This document shows positions 1 to 7,896 of a stretch of 64,000 bases of DNA, in pieces. The notes under the pieces were generated by a model. The model had not been told where the DNA came from. It saw only the letters and a program-made list of their open reading frames with translations, and ran no database searches. The position numbers and the translations under genes were made by a program. Each line of letters starts with the position of its first letter. The first letter of the stretch is position 1. The stretch is from Sinanaerobacter sp. ZZT-01 (GTDB taxonomy: Bacteria > Bacillota > Clostridia > Peptostreptococcales > Anaerovoracaceae), in assembly GCF_035621135.1 (NCBI RefSeq), contig NZ_CP141728.1, positions 1,612,001 to 1,676,000 of the forward strand, in the 5' to 3' direction.

Positions 1-191
1 AGAGGAGAATCTTGATATACTTGAAAAATAAGGTATCCAATTTTAGGATTTTCCTCAATATAATTTTCGAGCAGTGGCATGATACCTTCTTCATCAATAA
101 TCGCTCTTGTTTCTGTTTTTTTTATCTCAGGTTGCTCGGTACCGGTTAAGTTATTTTGAACTTTCATTTCATTTTTTACATTATGTGGCAT
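1..191 (-). CDS. Partial hypothetical protein, N-terminus only
   Basis: An open frame reads leftward from ATG at 191-189 and runs off the window start, giving about 63 codons. It is preceded by a strong ribosome site (AAAGGAGGA, complement of about 198-206) seven bases from the ATG. The peptide begins MPHNVKNEMKVQNN and continues through an acidic, Lys-rich stretch into a helical part (MPLLENYIEENPKIGYL). I do not recognise the family. It is divergent from the PadR operon. The ribosome site makes it very likely real; the function is unknown. Confidence 0.6.
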   Translation of the reverse strand, partial: MPHNVKNEMKVQNNLTGTEQPEIKKTETRAIIDEEGIMPLLENYIEENPKIGYLIFQVYQDSP

Positions 192-331
192 GAACAGTCC
201 TCCTTTAAATATGTAATACGGTTTCAATCAGCAGCGTTGCCTATATCATTATATTAGGCGAATCTGTAAGCGTGACTTATTAGTTGCAGTAAAATGATAC
301 ATCATTTAATAAATTATTTAGAAATAATTTA

Positions 332-364
332 TTGACATGTAATATTATACAGCATATAATATTA
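332..364 (+). promoter_or_regulatory. Sigma-A promoter with overlapping palindromic operator for the PadR operon
   Basis: TTGACA at 332-337 and TATAAT at 355-360 are separated by 17 bp, a perfect consensus. A perfect inverted repeat with 10-bp arms (TAATATTATA at 340-349 and its complement at 355-364) and a 5-nt spacer covers the -10. By position it is a good candidate for PadR autorepression; that role is inferred. Confidence 0.8.
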
Positions 365-398
365 AAAAATAATAGCATTTAAATGAAAGGAGTAAAAA

Positions 399-719
399 AT
401 GGAATTTCAAGTAGCTTCTGCTTTTCTAGATGCTTGTGTACTGGCTGTTTTATCAGAAGAAGATACATATGGATATGTATTAACACAAAGAATGCGGGAA
501 GCAACGGATATATCAGAATCAACCTTATATCCAGTTCTGAGACGTTTGCAGAAAAGTGGGTATTTGACAACATATGATCAGCCATTTCAAGGAAGAAACC
601 GAAGATATTATTCGATTACAGAAGAAGGCAGGCAGAAGGTTGAAGAATATCGAAAGGGCTGGATTGAATATAGGAGCCGTGTGGAGCAAGTTATGTTTGG
701 AGGATTGCAGAATGAATAG
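399..719 (+). CDS. PadR family transcriptional regulator
   Basis: A 106-residue protein made almost entirely of the PadR winged helix-turn-helix. The N-terminal helices (LAVLSEEDTYGYVL) precede the recognition region with the family signature STLYPVLRRLQKSGYL, and the wing contains GRNRRYYSITEEG. It belongs to the short PadR-s2 type with little C-terminal dimerisation domain. The ATG follows AAAGGAG. Its last 8 bp overlap the next gene, so the two are translationally coupled. PadR proteins that precede DUF1700 and DUF4097 genes usually repress their own operon, often in response to envelope stress. The palindrome over the promoter fits autoregulation. Confidence 0.93.
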   Translation: MEFQVASAFLDACVLAVLSEEDTYGYVLTQRMREATDISESTLYPVLRRLQKSGYLTTYDQPFQGRNRRYYSITEEGRQKVEEYRKGWIEYRSRVEQVMFGGLQNE

Positions 720-1305
720 AGCTGAATTTTTGAGACAGTTACACATTGCCTTGTCCAAAGCACCAAAAGAGGAGAGGGAGAGTGCGATTGCTTACTATAA
801 TGAATATTTTGACGAAGCGGGGGAAGAAAAGGAACAGGAGGTATTACAAAGGCTCGGTTCTCCACAAAAAATTGCATCTCAAATTATAGCAGATGCTGCT
901 GTAAAAACAATTGGAAGCGATGCAATGCCCACCGTTAGAAAAGGCGTTTCTGCAATCTGGCTGGTTGTGTTATCTATTTTTGCCGCACCAATTGCTTTAC
1001 CGCTGGCGATTGCAGTCGTTTTGTGTATCTTTGGGGTTGTCATAACGATTGCGGCAGTGATATTTGCTCTGCTGGTTAGTACGGTAGCTGCCTTTATTGC
1101 AGGAGTCGCTTGTTTTGGGATTGGTGTTACAGGGATAATTGTACAGCCATTGGCTGGCATAGGGGCTGTTGGATTTGGATGTATCTTGATCGGAGGTGCA
1201 TTGTTTTTTGGAATTTTGGTAGTGCTTGCCGCAAGAGCTGTGTTTGGCACTTTGGCAAAAGCCTTAAGCCGATTATTAAATAGGAGATTAAAAGGAGGGA
1301 TATAA
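712..1305 (+). CDS. DUF1700 family membrane protein
   Basis: A 197-residue protein. I use ATG 712, overlapping the padR stop, rather than the upstream in-frame ATG at 574, which lies deep inside padR. Residues 1-70 form the helical, charged DUF1700/HAAS-type N-terminus (MNRAEFLRQLHIALSK, then YYNEYFDEAGEE and LGSPQKIASQI). From about residue 85 the chain is almost continuously hydrophobic and can form three or four membrane segments, ending in a basic tail. The biochemical role of DUF1700 is not established. Its regular partners are PadR and DUF4097 proteins, as here, which suggests a membrane sensing or anti-regulator function. Confidence 0.88.
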   Translation: MNRAEFLRQLHIALSKAPKEERESAIAYYNEYFDEAGEEKEQEVLQRLGSPQKIASQIIADAAVKTIGSDAMPTVRKGVSAIWLVVLSIFAAPIALPLAIAVVLCIFGVVITIAAVIFALLVSTVAAFIAGVACFGIGVTGIIVQPLAGIGAVGFGCILIGGALFFGILVVLAARAVFGTLAKALSRLLNRRLKGGI

Positions 1306-1306
1306 A

Positions 1307-2230
1307 ATGAATAGAAATAAAACATTTCGGATTTTAATGATTATAGCTGCGGTATTGGTTGGAATAGGGATTCTCTTGCTTGGATTCAGTTACATGATGG
1401 GTGTTGATTTAACCAATATTTTTAATGAAGGTAAGAATAAGAAGAGCACTTCTGTCGATCGCAATATAGAAGAGGAATTGCAGGATTTTCAAAATATTTC
1501 AATTGAGACCAATTATCAAGAGATTCGCTTAAAAGAAGGAGATACTTTTCATATCGCATATAGCTATGACAGTAAATACAGCAGCCTGTCACATGAGATC
1601 AAAGATGGTAAATTAGTTGTAACAGAAGCGAAAAAAGATAAATTAGGACTTGGAGGCGATTTACTGGCAGCCATTCAAGGAAAAGATATTGCTGGCTTTA
1701 TTGAAATCACCTATCCAAAGCAAACGACATTGCGCGATGTACGGATTATAAGCGATATTGGAAAAGTGAATGTGAAAGAGGTGTCCTGCAGCAATCTTCA
1801 AGTAGATGTTGGAATTGGTTCCATTACTGTAGATGATGTGCAGACACAGACTTTGCAAATTCGAGCAGAAACCGGAGATGTGAATCTGGCAAACGGAAGT
1901 GCTGACCGAGCTGAGCTTGAGCTTGATTTGGGGAAACTTACTACAAATGAATGGAATACAAAGGGGCTGGTCGCCGAGCTAAGCAGTGGCGAAGCGAATT
2001 TAGAAGGTCGTTTTTTAGGAGAAATAAATGTAGATTGTGAATTGGGAAGCATTACGCTGGGTGTGACGGGTAAGGAGGAAGAATACTCGTATGAATTGGA
2101 AACCGAATTAGGAAGTATACGTCTTAATGGTGATAAAATAGATAATAAAACAAATAAGACCAATGCGGTAGAAAATAAAATAAATTTAAAGACAAATGCC
2201 GGAGATATTAACTTAAATTTCGGATCATAA
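1307..2230 (+). CDS. DUF4097 family beta-strand repeat protein
   Basis: A 307-residue protein starting one base after the DUF1700 stop. One N-terminal membrane segment (about residues 9-30) is followed by an extracytoplasmic region of short beta-strand repeats with regularly spaced motifs such as DIGKVNVKE, GIGSITVDDV, ETGDVNL and ELGSIRLNG. This is the right-handed helix pattern of DUF4097 (LiaG-like) proteins. The family is often in cell-envelope-stress operons, but the ligand is unknown. It is the third and last gene of the PadR operon. Confidence 0.88.
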   Translation: MNRNKTFRILMIIAAVLVGIGILLLGFSYMMGVDLTNIFNEGKNKKSTSVDRNIEEELQDFQNISIETNYQEIRLKEGDTFHIAYSYDSKYSSLSHEIKDGKLVVTEAKKDKLGLGGDLLAAIQGKDIAGFIEITYPKQTTLRDVRIISDIGKVNVKEVSCSNLQVDVGIGSITVDDVQTQTLQIRAETGDVNLANGSADRAELELDLGKLTTNEWNTKGLVAELSSGEANLEGRFLGEINVDCELGSITLGVTGKEEEYSYELETELGSIRLNGDKIDNKTNKTNAVENKINLKTNAGDINLNFGS

Positions 2231-2237
2231 ATAAAAA

Positions 2238-2280
2238 CTTAAAAAAATCGTAAGATTTTGTTAAGCCACAATTAACAAAA
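2238..2280. terminator. Inverted repeats after the PadR operon
   Basis: Two overlapping inverted repeats. CTTAAAAAAATC (2238-2249) pairs with GATTTTGTTAAG (2254-2265) with one mismatch. TTTTGTTAA (2256-2264) is perfectly complementary to TTAACAAAA (2272-2280). They could form alternative hairpins. Terminator or operator function is inferred; there is no clean T-tract. Confidence 0.4.
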
Positions 2281-2365
2281 GTATGTCATAATAAGGTCAT
2301 AAGAGAAAGAAAAAATGGGAAAAAGGGCAAATGCCAGAGATTTAAGAAGGATGGTAGGGGGAAAA

Positions 2366-3511
2366 ATGAACGTTTTAATTCTAACAGGAAGATTTGGGAT
2401 GGGTCACAATTCTGTGGCCCAAGCCTTAAAAGAAGAGATTATGGGGAAGTATCCGGCAGCAAATATTGTCTGCTTGGATATTTTTGAATATATTATGCCC
2501 GACTATGCGGAGAGCATTTATAAATCTTTTGCTATTGTCGCAAAGAGCGGGAATTCATTATACAATTTAATTTATAAGCAGTCAAATCACAAGAGTACGA
2601 AAGAATTTTCCTTTTGGTGCCGATTGTTCAAAAAAAGATTGCAAAGTCTCTTAGAAGAAACACAGCCAGATGTTATCATCTCAACATTGCCGCTATGTGC
2701 AAGATTGATGTCATGGTACAAAGAAGAAGTAAATTCCAATTATACGTTGATAACTTGTATCACGGATATCAGCAGTCATGAAGAATGGCTTCATAAGAAT
2801 ACGAATTATTATTTAGTTGGAAGTCATTTAGTAAAACGGATGTTGCTGATGAAAGGAGTTTATGAAGAGAAAATTTTTATAACGGGGATCCCGGTAAAGA
2901 AGGCATTCCATATACAGGAAGATTCTTACGGTTTAAAAATACAGGAAAAAAGTAATGGGAAGTATAAGAAGCATTTGCTTGTCATGGGCGGGGGATTAGG
3001 ACTTTTGCCTAAAACAAAGGCATTTTATGAAGGATTGAATGCGCTAGAGGGGGTTTATACGACCGTTATCACCGGGAACAATAAAAAATTATATCAGTTA
3101 ATTTATGGGAAATATGAAAACATAGAGGTTATCGCATACACGCGAAATGTTCCAATGTATATGAATGATGCGGATGTGGTTATGACGAAGCCTGGAGGAA
3201 TCAGCGTATTTGAAGCAATCGCCTGTGAAAAGCCTATTTTGCTGTTTCGTCCATTTTTACAGCAGGAAGTAAATAATATGCGTTTTGTTCTGAGAAATCA
3301 CATAGGAATTGTAATTAGTGGGAAAGAAGAAGAATGTCTTTCTTTGGTTAAGAAGGCGATGAAAGACGATGGCAATTTGAAGAAAATGAAAGATAATATT
3401 CGTACTTTAAAAGAGCAGTTTGACCTAGGCGCTATGGAATTGATTTTAAAGCGTGTAGAGAGGGGGATTCAATCAAAAGAAAATCAGAACAAAGGAGATT
3501 GGGTTTCATGA
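2366..3511 (+). CDS. MGDG-synthase-like / UgtP-like glycosyltransferase
   Basis: A 381-residue GT28-type transferase that probably adds a hexose to diacylglycerol on the inner membrane face, making glycolipids or anchors. It has the MGDG-synthase N-terminal signature (VLILTGRFGMGH with the GxGH acceptor loop). The C-terminal half has LVMGGGLGL, then ADVVMTKPGGISVFEA, the nucleotide-sugar site. I prefer ATG 2366 because it directly precedes the conserved motif and follows GTAGGGGGA; the in-frame ATG at 2315 would add 17 residues. Its stop overlaps the next start by four bases (ATGA), so the product probably works with the flippase-like protein that follows. Confidence 0.88.
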   Translation: MNVLILTGRFGMGHNSVAQALKEEIMGKYPAANIVCLDIFEYIMPDYAESIYKSFAIVAKSGNSLYNLIYKQSNHKSTKEFSFWCRLFKKRLQSLLEETQPDVIISTLPLCARLMSWYKEEVNSNYTLITCITDISSHEEWLHKNTNYYLVGSHLVKRMLLMKGVYEEKIFITGIPVKKAFHIQEDSYGLKIQEKSNGKYKKHLLVMGGGLGLLPKTKAFYEGLNALEGVYTTVITGNNKKLYQLIYGKYENIEVIAYTRNVPMYMNDADVVMTKPGGISVFEAIACEKPILLFRPFLQQEVNNMRFVLRNHIGIVISGKEEECLSLVKKAMKDDGNLKKMKDNIRTLKEQFDLGAMELILKRVERGIQSKENQNKGDWVS

Positions 3512-4539
3512 AAAAAAAATCGCTTCTGTTTTTGGGCGGAACGTCACTATTAATTGGGGCAACGTTTTACCTTTTATTAAGAAAGGCTCCGCTTAAAGAG
3601 ATGATAGCGGCAATTTTGCGGGCAAATATACCTTACTTATTGCTTGGTTTATTCATTATGCTGCTTTATGTAGCATTGGAAGGTGTCTGCATTAAAGAAA
3701 CGATGAAACGTATGGGAGAAAATCCGTCACTTATGCGCTGCATAGGGTATGCGTTTGTTGGTTTTTATTTTAGCGGGATTACACCATCCGCATCAGGAGG
3801 GCAGCCGGCGCAGATTTACTTTATGGCGAAGGATCGATGCAGCATTTCTCATTCTATGGTCGCACTGCTTTTAATTAGCAGTGTTTATCAAATATCCATG
3901 CTTGCTTATGGTGTAGCAATGTATGCAATAGAGTATCACTTTTTAATGCAATCTGTACTTCGAATCAAATGGCTGCTCTTGCTGAGCGCAGCGATGAATA
4001 CGTTCTTTGTATTATTGATTCTATTGGCACTGTTTTTTCCTATACAGCTTCAAAAGTATGCACATATCGCTTTAAATTATCTTAATAAAATTAAAGTATG
4101 CAAAAAAATCCCTGCTTGGAAAGAAAAAGTAGATAAGCTTTTTTTTGAATACAGAGAAGGTGCAAGATATATTCGTAGCAATCCTGGATTGATTGGAAAG
4201 CTTGCTGCAATTACGGTGCTTCGCTTGACACTCCTTTATTTGGTTCCGTTTTTTGTATACCTTTCTTTGGGATTAAAAGGACACACCGCATTGCAGATGG
4301 TGGCAATGCAGGCGATTCTAACAGTAGCGGTATCCGCCTTACCACTTCCGGGTTCGGTCGGTGTAAGTGAAAGCGTTTTTCTCATGCTCTTCGGCATGCT
4401 GTTTACACCTGCATTTCTGCTGCCTGGTATGGTTTTGACTCGAGGAATCAGCTTTTATGCTATGCTGCTTTTAAGCGGAGGGATTTTCTCTGTGTCCTCC
4501 GGATTGAAGCTTTATAAACAAAAAGAATGGGCAGCGTAG
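3508..4539 (+). CDS. Flippase-like integral membrane protein (LPG synthase TM region / UPF0104)
   Basis: A 343-residue polytopic protein with about eight membrane segments and the family hallmark FSGITPSASGGQPAQIYFM near residues 90-110, plus PGSVGVSES in the last third. It matches the membrane (flippase-like) part of MprF, without an aminoacyltransferase domain. ATG 3508 overlaps the preceding stop and follows AAAGGAG; the upstream TTG at 3499 is less likely. Coupling to a glycolipid glycosyltransferase suggests it flips or handles the lipid product; this is inferred from context. Confidence 0.85.
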   Translation: MKKKSLLFLGGTSLLIGATFYLLLRKAPLKEMIAAILRANIPYLLLGLFIMLLYVALEGVCIKETMKRMGENPSLMRCIGYAFVGFYFSGITPSASGGQPAQIYFMAKDRCSISHSMVALLLISSVYQISMLAYGVAMYAIEYHFLMQSVLRIKWLLLLSAAMNTFFVLLILLALFFPIQLQKYAHIALNYLNKIKVCKKIPAWKEKVDKLFFEYREGARYIRSNPGLIGKLAAITVLRLTLLYLVPFFVYLSLGLKGHTALQMVAMQAILTVAVSALPLPGSVGVSESVFLMLFGMLFTPAFLLPGMVLTRGISFYAMLLLSGGIFSVSSGLKLYKQKEWAA

Positions 4540-4714
4540 CGATTCTTGCGCCTTCTTTTTACACAGTTTAATGACGAGGGCTGTTTCAAAAGAGGCGGCT
4601 CTTTTTCTCTGTTTGTTTACCTGTTCGGCTAAGCGGGTTACACCGGCTGTTGGAAGTGCGGTTGGTAAAGGGAGCTTGAATTTAAGCGGAATAGGAAGAC
4701 TTTGAGGACTTGCC

Positions 4715-4743
4715 TTGAAAAAGTACTTGGGAACCGATATGAT
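4715..4743 (+). promoter_or_regulatory. Probable sigma-A promoter for the histidine phosphatase
   Basis: TTGAAA (4715-4720), 17-bp spacer, TATGAT (4738-4743), 57 bp before the start codon. Confidence 0.55.
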
Positions 4744-4799
4744 AAGAAGAGAAATGAAATTATGGTACTATGATAAGGCATAATAGAAGGAGGACTTAC

Positions 4800-5402
4800 A
4801 TGAGACTGCTATTTATTCGACATCCAGAAACACAGGCGAATGTGAAAAACCTGATTTACGGAAGAAGTGAATCCGATTATTCAGATATGGGAAAGGCCAG
4901 CGTTTTGTGGGTCGTGGAACAAATGAAGGAGCTGAATTTTGATGTGATATATGCAAGCCCTTTAAAAAGAACTGCGTATTTGGCTGAGCAGATTGCAAAA
5001 GATCATGATGCTGACGACATTTTATTTGAAGACCGTCTGATAGAGATGCATTGCGGTATTTTTGAAAATATGTCAATTAGTGATGCAAAAGAAAAGTATA
5101 AAGATGAATATGAGTCACTCATAAATAATTATAACCAATACGTTATCCCGCAAGGCGAATCCTTTGAAATGGTGTACCATCGTGTGGTCTCCTTCTTAAA
5201 GGAGACTTTTAAAAATCATTCTGATGAGCAAACCATTGTATTTGTCGCACATTCCATGGTGATTCGAGCGGCATTGGCCTACTTGCTTCAGATTGAATTA
5301 GATGATATTTGGCATATAAAGATAGACCCGGCTTCTATAGTAGATATCCATTACGAAGCTGAATTTGCGATGCTGCAAGGGTTAAAAGCACCGATTAAAT
5401 AA
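4800..5402 (+). CDS. Histidine phosphatase superfamily protein (phosphoglycerate-mutase-like)
   Basis: A 200-residue branch-1 histidine phosphatase. The phospho-acceptor His is in the N-terminal motif LLFIRHPETQAN, where the family usually has RHGET (here RHP). The acid residue lies in DRLIEMHCGIFE and the second catalytic His in VAHSMVIRAALA. ATG 4800 follows GAAGGAGGA; the upstream in-frame ATG at 4770 has no ribosome site. Substrate cannot be assigned; relatives include CobC, GpmB-like and broad phosphatases. It stands alone between its own promoter and a palindromic terminator. Confidence 0.88.
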   Translation: MRLLFIRHPETQANVKNLIYGRSESDYSDMGKASVLWVVEQMKELNFDVIYASPLKRTAYLAEQIAKDHDADDILFEDRLIEMHCGIFENMSISDAKEKYKDEYESLINNYNQYVIPQGESFEMVYHRVVSFLKETFKNHSDEQTIVFVAHSMVIRAALAYLLQIELDDIWHIKIDPASIVDIHYEAEFAMLQGLKAPIK

Positions 5403-5415
5403 AGAGAGTTTAAAC

Positions 5416-5467
5416 AAAGGACACATTGTAAACTTATATTATAATATAAGTTTACAATGTGTCCTTT
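5416..5467. promoter_or_regulatory. Perfect 52-bp palindrome: BirA-type operator and probable terminator
   Basis: The left arm 5416-5441 is exactly complementary to the right arm 5442-5467. Inside it are half-sites TTGTAAAC (5426-5433) and GTTTACAA (5450-5457) separated by 16 bp, the pattern of BirA/biotin-repressor operators in Firmicutes. It ends in a T-run (5465-5469), so RNA from the phosphatase gene would also form a terminator hairpin. Confidence 0.85.
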
Positions 5468-5479
5468 TTGTATTATAAT
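5451..5479 (+). promoter_or_regulatory. Sigma-A promoter of the biotin operon
   Basis: TTTACA (5451-5456), 17-bp spacer, TATAAT (5474-5479). The -35 lies inside the right operator half-site, so bound BirA would exclude RNA polymerase. Confidence 0.75.
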
Positions 5480-5526
5480 GGGAAAAAATCGGTAAAAATG
5501 GCTAAATGGATGGGAGAGTAAAAGAT

Positions 5527-6105
5527 ATGTCACAGAAAAGTAAACTTACACCAAAAGAATTAATTTTGTGTTCTTTGTTTGCTGCATTGATAGCAATTGG
5601 GGCTTGGATTCAGATTCCTGTTCCTTTTATGGATTATTTTACACTGCAATTTCTCTTTGTTCTTCTTTCCGGAATGCTTTTGGGTCCAAAGCTGGGATTG
5701 CTTTCCGCAGCAGTGTATGTTGCAGTGGGACTCATCGGATTTCCGGTGTTTGCGGCAGGGGGAGGGATTGGATATGTATTTCGTCCGAGCTTTGGCTATT
5801 TGATTGGATTTATTGCAACGGCTTTTACTGTTGGATTCTTGTGCGATCGAAGCATTCACCTTACCTTTTGTAATACATTATTTATTGCATTCTCAGGCAT
5901 GATTTTAACCTATGCAGTGGGACTTTCTTATAAATACATATTGCTTAATTTTTATTTAAACGAACCGGCTCCTTTTTTTATCCTGCTTTTATCGGCCTTT
6001 CCTTTGGATATTCCGGGAGACAGTGTTTTATGTATTGCTGCAGCAAGCCTTGTTCCGCGTCTTAAGAAGATATTAGAGAGAGAAAATTTGATAGAAAACA
6101 GATAA
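5527..6105 (+). CDS. bioY: BioY biotin transporter, substrate-binding S component
   Basis: A 192-residue membrane protein with about six hydrophobic helices. BioY signatures are present: LFAALIAIGAWIQIPVP near the N-terminus and GGGIGYVFRPSFGYLIGF in the middle. It captures biotin at the cell surface, usually coupling with the EcfA/A'/T energy module, which is not in this window. I choose ATG 5527 behind GGGAGAG; ATG 5506 would lie only about 20 bases from the predicted transcript start. It is the first gene of a BirA-controlled operon with bioB and bioD, so uptake and synthesis share one operator. Confidence 0.93.
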   Translation: MSQKSKLTPKELILCSLFAALIAIGAWIQIPVPFMDYFTLQFLFVLLSGMLLGPKLGLLSAAVYVAVGLIGFPVFAAGGGIGYVFRPSFGYLIGFIATAFTVGFLCDRSIHLTFCNTLFIAFSGMILTYAVGLSYKYILLNFYLNEPAPFFILLLSAFPLDIPGDSVLCIAAASLVPRLKKILERENLIENR

Positions 6106-6127
6106 AACAGAGAAGAAAGGATATAAA

Positions 6128-7090
6128 ATGAGAGTAAATGAGTATAAAGAATTCGTATTAAACGGGACCTTGTTAAATCGAGAACAAGCACTTGAACTGG
6201 CTGAACAGGATGTAGACGAGCTTGCAGATGCAGCAGATCAGATTCGAAATTATTTTTGTAAAAATATGTTTGATTTGTGTGCGATTATTAATGCAAAGAG
6301 CGGGAGGTGCAGTGAGGACTGTAAGTATTGTGCGCAGTCCATTCATTATCGAGCGAATGTAACCGAATATCCTTTGCTTTCAACAGAGAGATTACTCGAC
6401 GCTGCTCTTACACATGAAGAAAAAGGCATCATGCGCTTCTCTGCCGTGACCTCCGGAAGGAGTTTATCCGATGCAGAAGTCGATGCATTAACGGAAAGCT
6501 ACCGAGAAATCGCAGGCAGAAGTGGAATTTCTTTATGTGGGTCACACGGATTGTTAACATTGGAACAATTTATTCAATTAAAACAAGCGGGACTTACCCG
6601 TTACCATAATAATTTGGAGACATCGGAAGGCTATTTTAAAAAGGTTTGCACAACGCATACTTATAAAGAAAAAATAGCAGCGATTCAAAATGCGCAGAAA
6701 GCAGGATTAGAGGTTTGCAGCGGAGGAATAATTGGTCTTGGTGAGGAAATGAAGGATCGAATTGAAATGGCACTCGCATTGAGAGAACTTCAAATTGCCT
6801 CTGTCCCCATTAATTTTTTAAATCCAATCAAGGGAACCCCATTTGAGAACCTTCCCAAGCTTTCATTGGAGGAAATAAGAAAAAGTATCGCTGTGTTTCG
6901 TTTTATACTGCCAAAAGCAGTATTGCGTCTTGCAGGAGGGAGAGGATTACTTTCGGATCAGGGCGCATGTTTATTCCGGGGTGGCGCAAATGCTGCTATT
7001 TCAGGAGATATGCTTACAACATCGGGAAATGGGATACAAGAGGATCGAAAAATGATAGAGTCACTTGGATTTGATTTGAAAAGGCTTTGA
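6128..7090 (+). CDS. bioB: Biotin synthase
   Basis: A 320-residue radical-SAM enzyme that inserts sulfur into dethiobiotin. The [4Fe-4S]/SAM motif CSEDCKYC (CxxxCxxC) follows INAKSGR. Typical BioB blocks follow: HNLETSEGYFKKVCTTHTY, CSGGIIGLGE and FLNPIKGTPF; the expected second-cluster cysteines are in CTTH and CSGG. Length is normal for the family. It starts behind AGAAAGGA and lies 9 bp before bioD. Confidence 0.96.
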   Translation: MRVNEYKEFVLNGTLLNREQALELAEQDVDELADAADQIRNYFCKNMFDLCAIINAKSGRCSEDCKYCAQSIHYRANVTEYPLLSTERLLDAALTHEEKGIMRFSAVTSGRSLSDAEVDALTESYREIAGRSGISLCGSHGLLTLEQFIQLKQAGLTRYHNNLETSEGYFKKVCTTHTYKEKIAAIQNAQKAGLEVCSGGIIGLGEEMKDRIEMALALRELQIASVPINFLNPIKGTPFENLPKLSLEEIRKSIAVFRFILPKAVLRLAGGRGLLSDQGACLFRGGANAAISGDMLTTSGNGIQEDRKMIESLGFDLKRL

Positions 7091-7099
7091 GGTGGAATC

Positions 7100-7768
7100 A
7101 TGGAAAAAGGGATATTTATTACAGCAACCGGAACGGATATTGGGAAGACTTATGTTTCATCCTTGTGGATGAAAGAATTGAAAAAGAAGGGAACTTCGAC
7201 AGGTTATTTTAAGCCGGTGTTGAGCGGGGCACAAACAAAAAATGGCAGAATGGTTGATAGTGATGTTCACTATGTATGCAAAACAGCAAAGCTCTTGAAG
7301 AGGCCGGAAGAATTAGTAAGCTATGCTTTTAAAATGGCAGCTTCTCCGCATTTAGCTGCTAAAATGGAAAGTACGCCAATAAAAAAAGAGAAGATATTCA
7401 GTGATTTCCAGCGGGTAAGTAAAGAATATGATTATATGGTGGTGGAAGGCTGTGGAGGGATTGCTTGTCCGATTTATTTAGGAGAAGAAACCATTTTATT
7501 AACGGATCTTGTGCAAATGCTTGGATTGGAAATACTGATTGTAGCCTCTGCAGAGCTGGGAACAATCAATACAACGATTCTAACGGTCGCTTTTGCTCAA
7601 AAGCATAAAATACCGATAAGAGGAATCGTATTAAACCGCTTTCAAAGAGGAAACTTTTTGCATGAAGACAACCGGATACAGATTGAACGCCTTACCGGGA
7701 TACCGGTTATAGCAATTGTACAAGAAAATGCAGAGGAGTTAGAATTCTGTATTCAAAATTTGCTCTGA
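7100..7768 (+). CDS. bioD: Dethiobiotin synthetase
   Basis: A 222-residue P-loop ATPase that closes the ureido ring of dethiobiotin from DAPA and CO2. The N-terminal loop GIFITATGTDIGKTYVSSLW carries the Walker A GTDIGKT. FKPV (Lys) and VEGCGGIACPI are the other substrate-site blocks. Last gene of the bioYBD operon. No bioA, bioF, bioC or bioH is in the window, so DAPA must be made by genes elsewhere or taken up. Confidence 0.93.
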   Translation: MEKGIFITATGTDIGKTYVSSLWMKELKKKGTSTGYFKPVLSGAQTKNGRMVDSDVHYVCKTAKLLKRPEELVSYAFKMAASPHLAAKMESTPIKKEKIFSDFQRVSKEYDYMVVEGCGGIACPIYLGEETILLTDLVQMLGLEILIVASAELGTINTTILTVAFAQKHKIPIRGIVLNRFQRGNFLHEDNRIQIERLTGIPVIAIVQENAEELEFCIQNLL

Positions 7769-7803
7769 ATTCATAAGAATTATAAAGTATGGCGTGTATT
7801 TGC

Positions 7804-7832
7804 TTGCATTTTCCATAAGATATAGGTATAGT
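7804..7832 (+). promoter_or_regulatory. Probable sigma-A promoter for metG
   Basis: TTGCAT (7804-7809), 17-bp spacer, TATAGT (7827-7832), about 64 bp before the metG start. No T-box or SAM-riboswitch hallmark was seen in the short leader. Confidence 0.5.
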
Positions 7833-7896
7833 TTTTTAAAGAAGCAATCAAAAACGACTGTGCTCATTTGCACGGCGTAAAAAGGAGAGAATGCAA

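Noticed and set aside
241-276. Promoter for the partial minus-strand gene
   Set aside because: A TATAAT is present on the minus strand (253-248), but no acceptable -35 was found at 16-18 bp.
4565-4612. Terminator after the flippase-like gene
   Set aside because: GAGGGCTGTTTC and GAGGCGGCTC with following T-run suggest a hairpin, but the arms pair poorly when aligned base by base.
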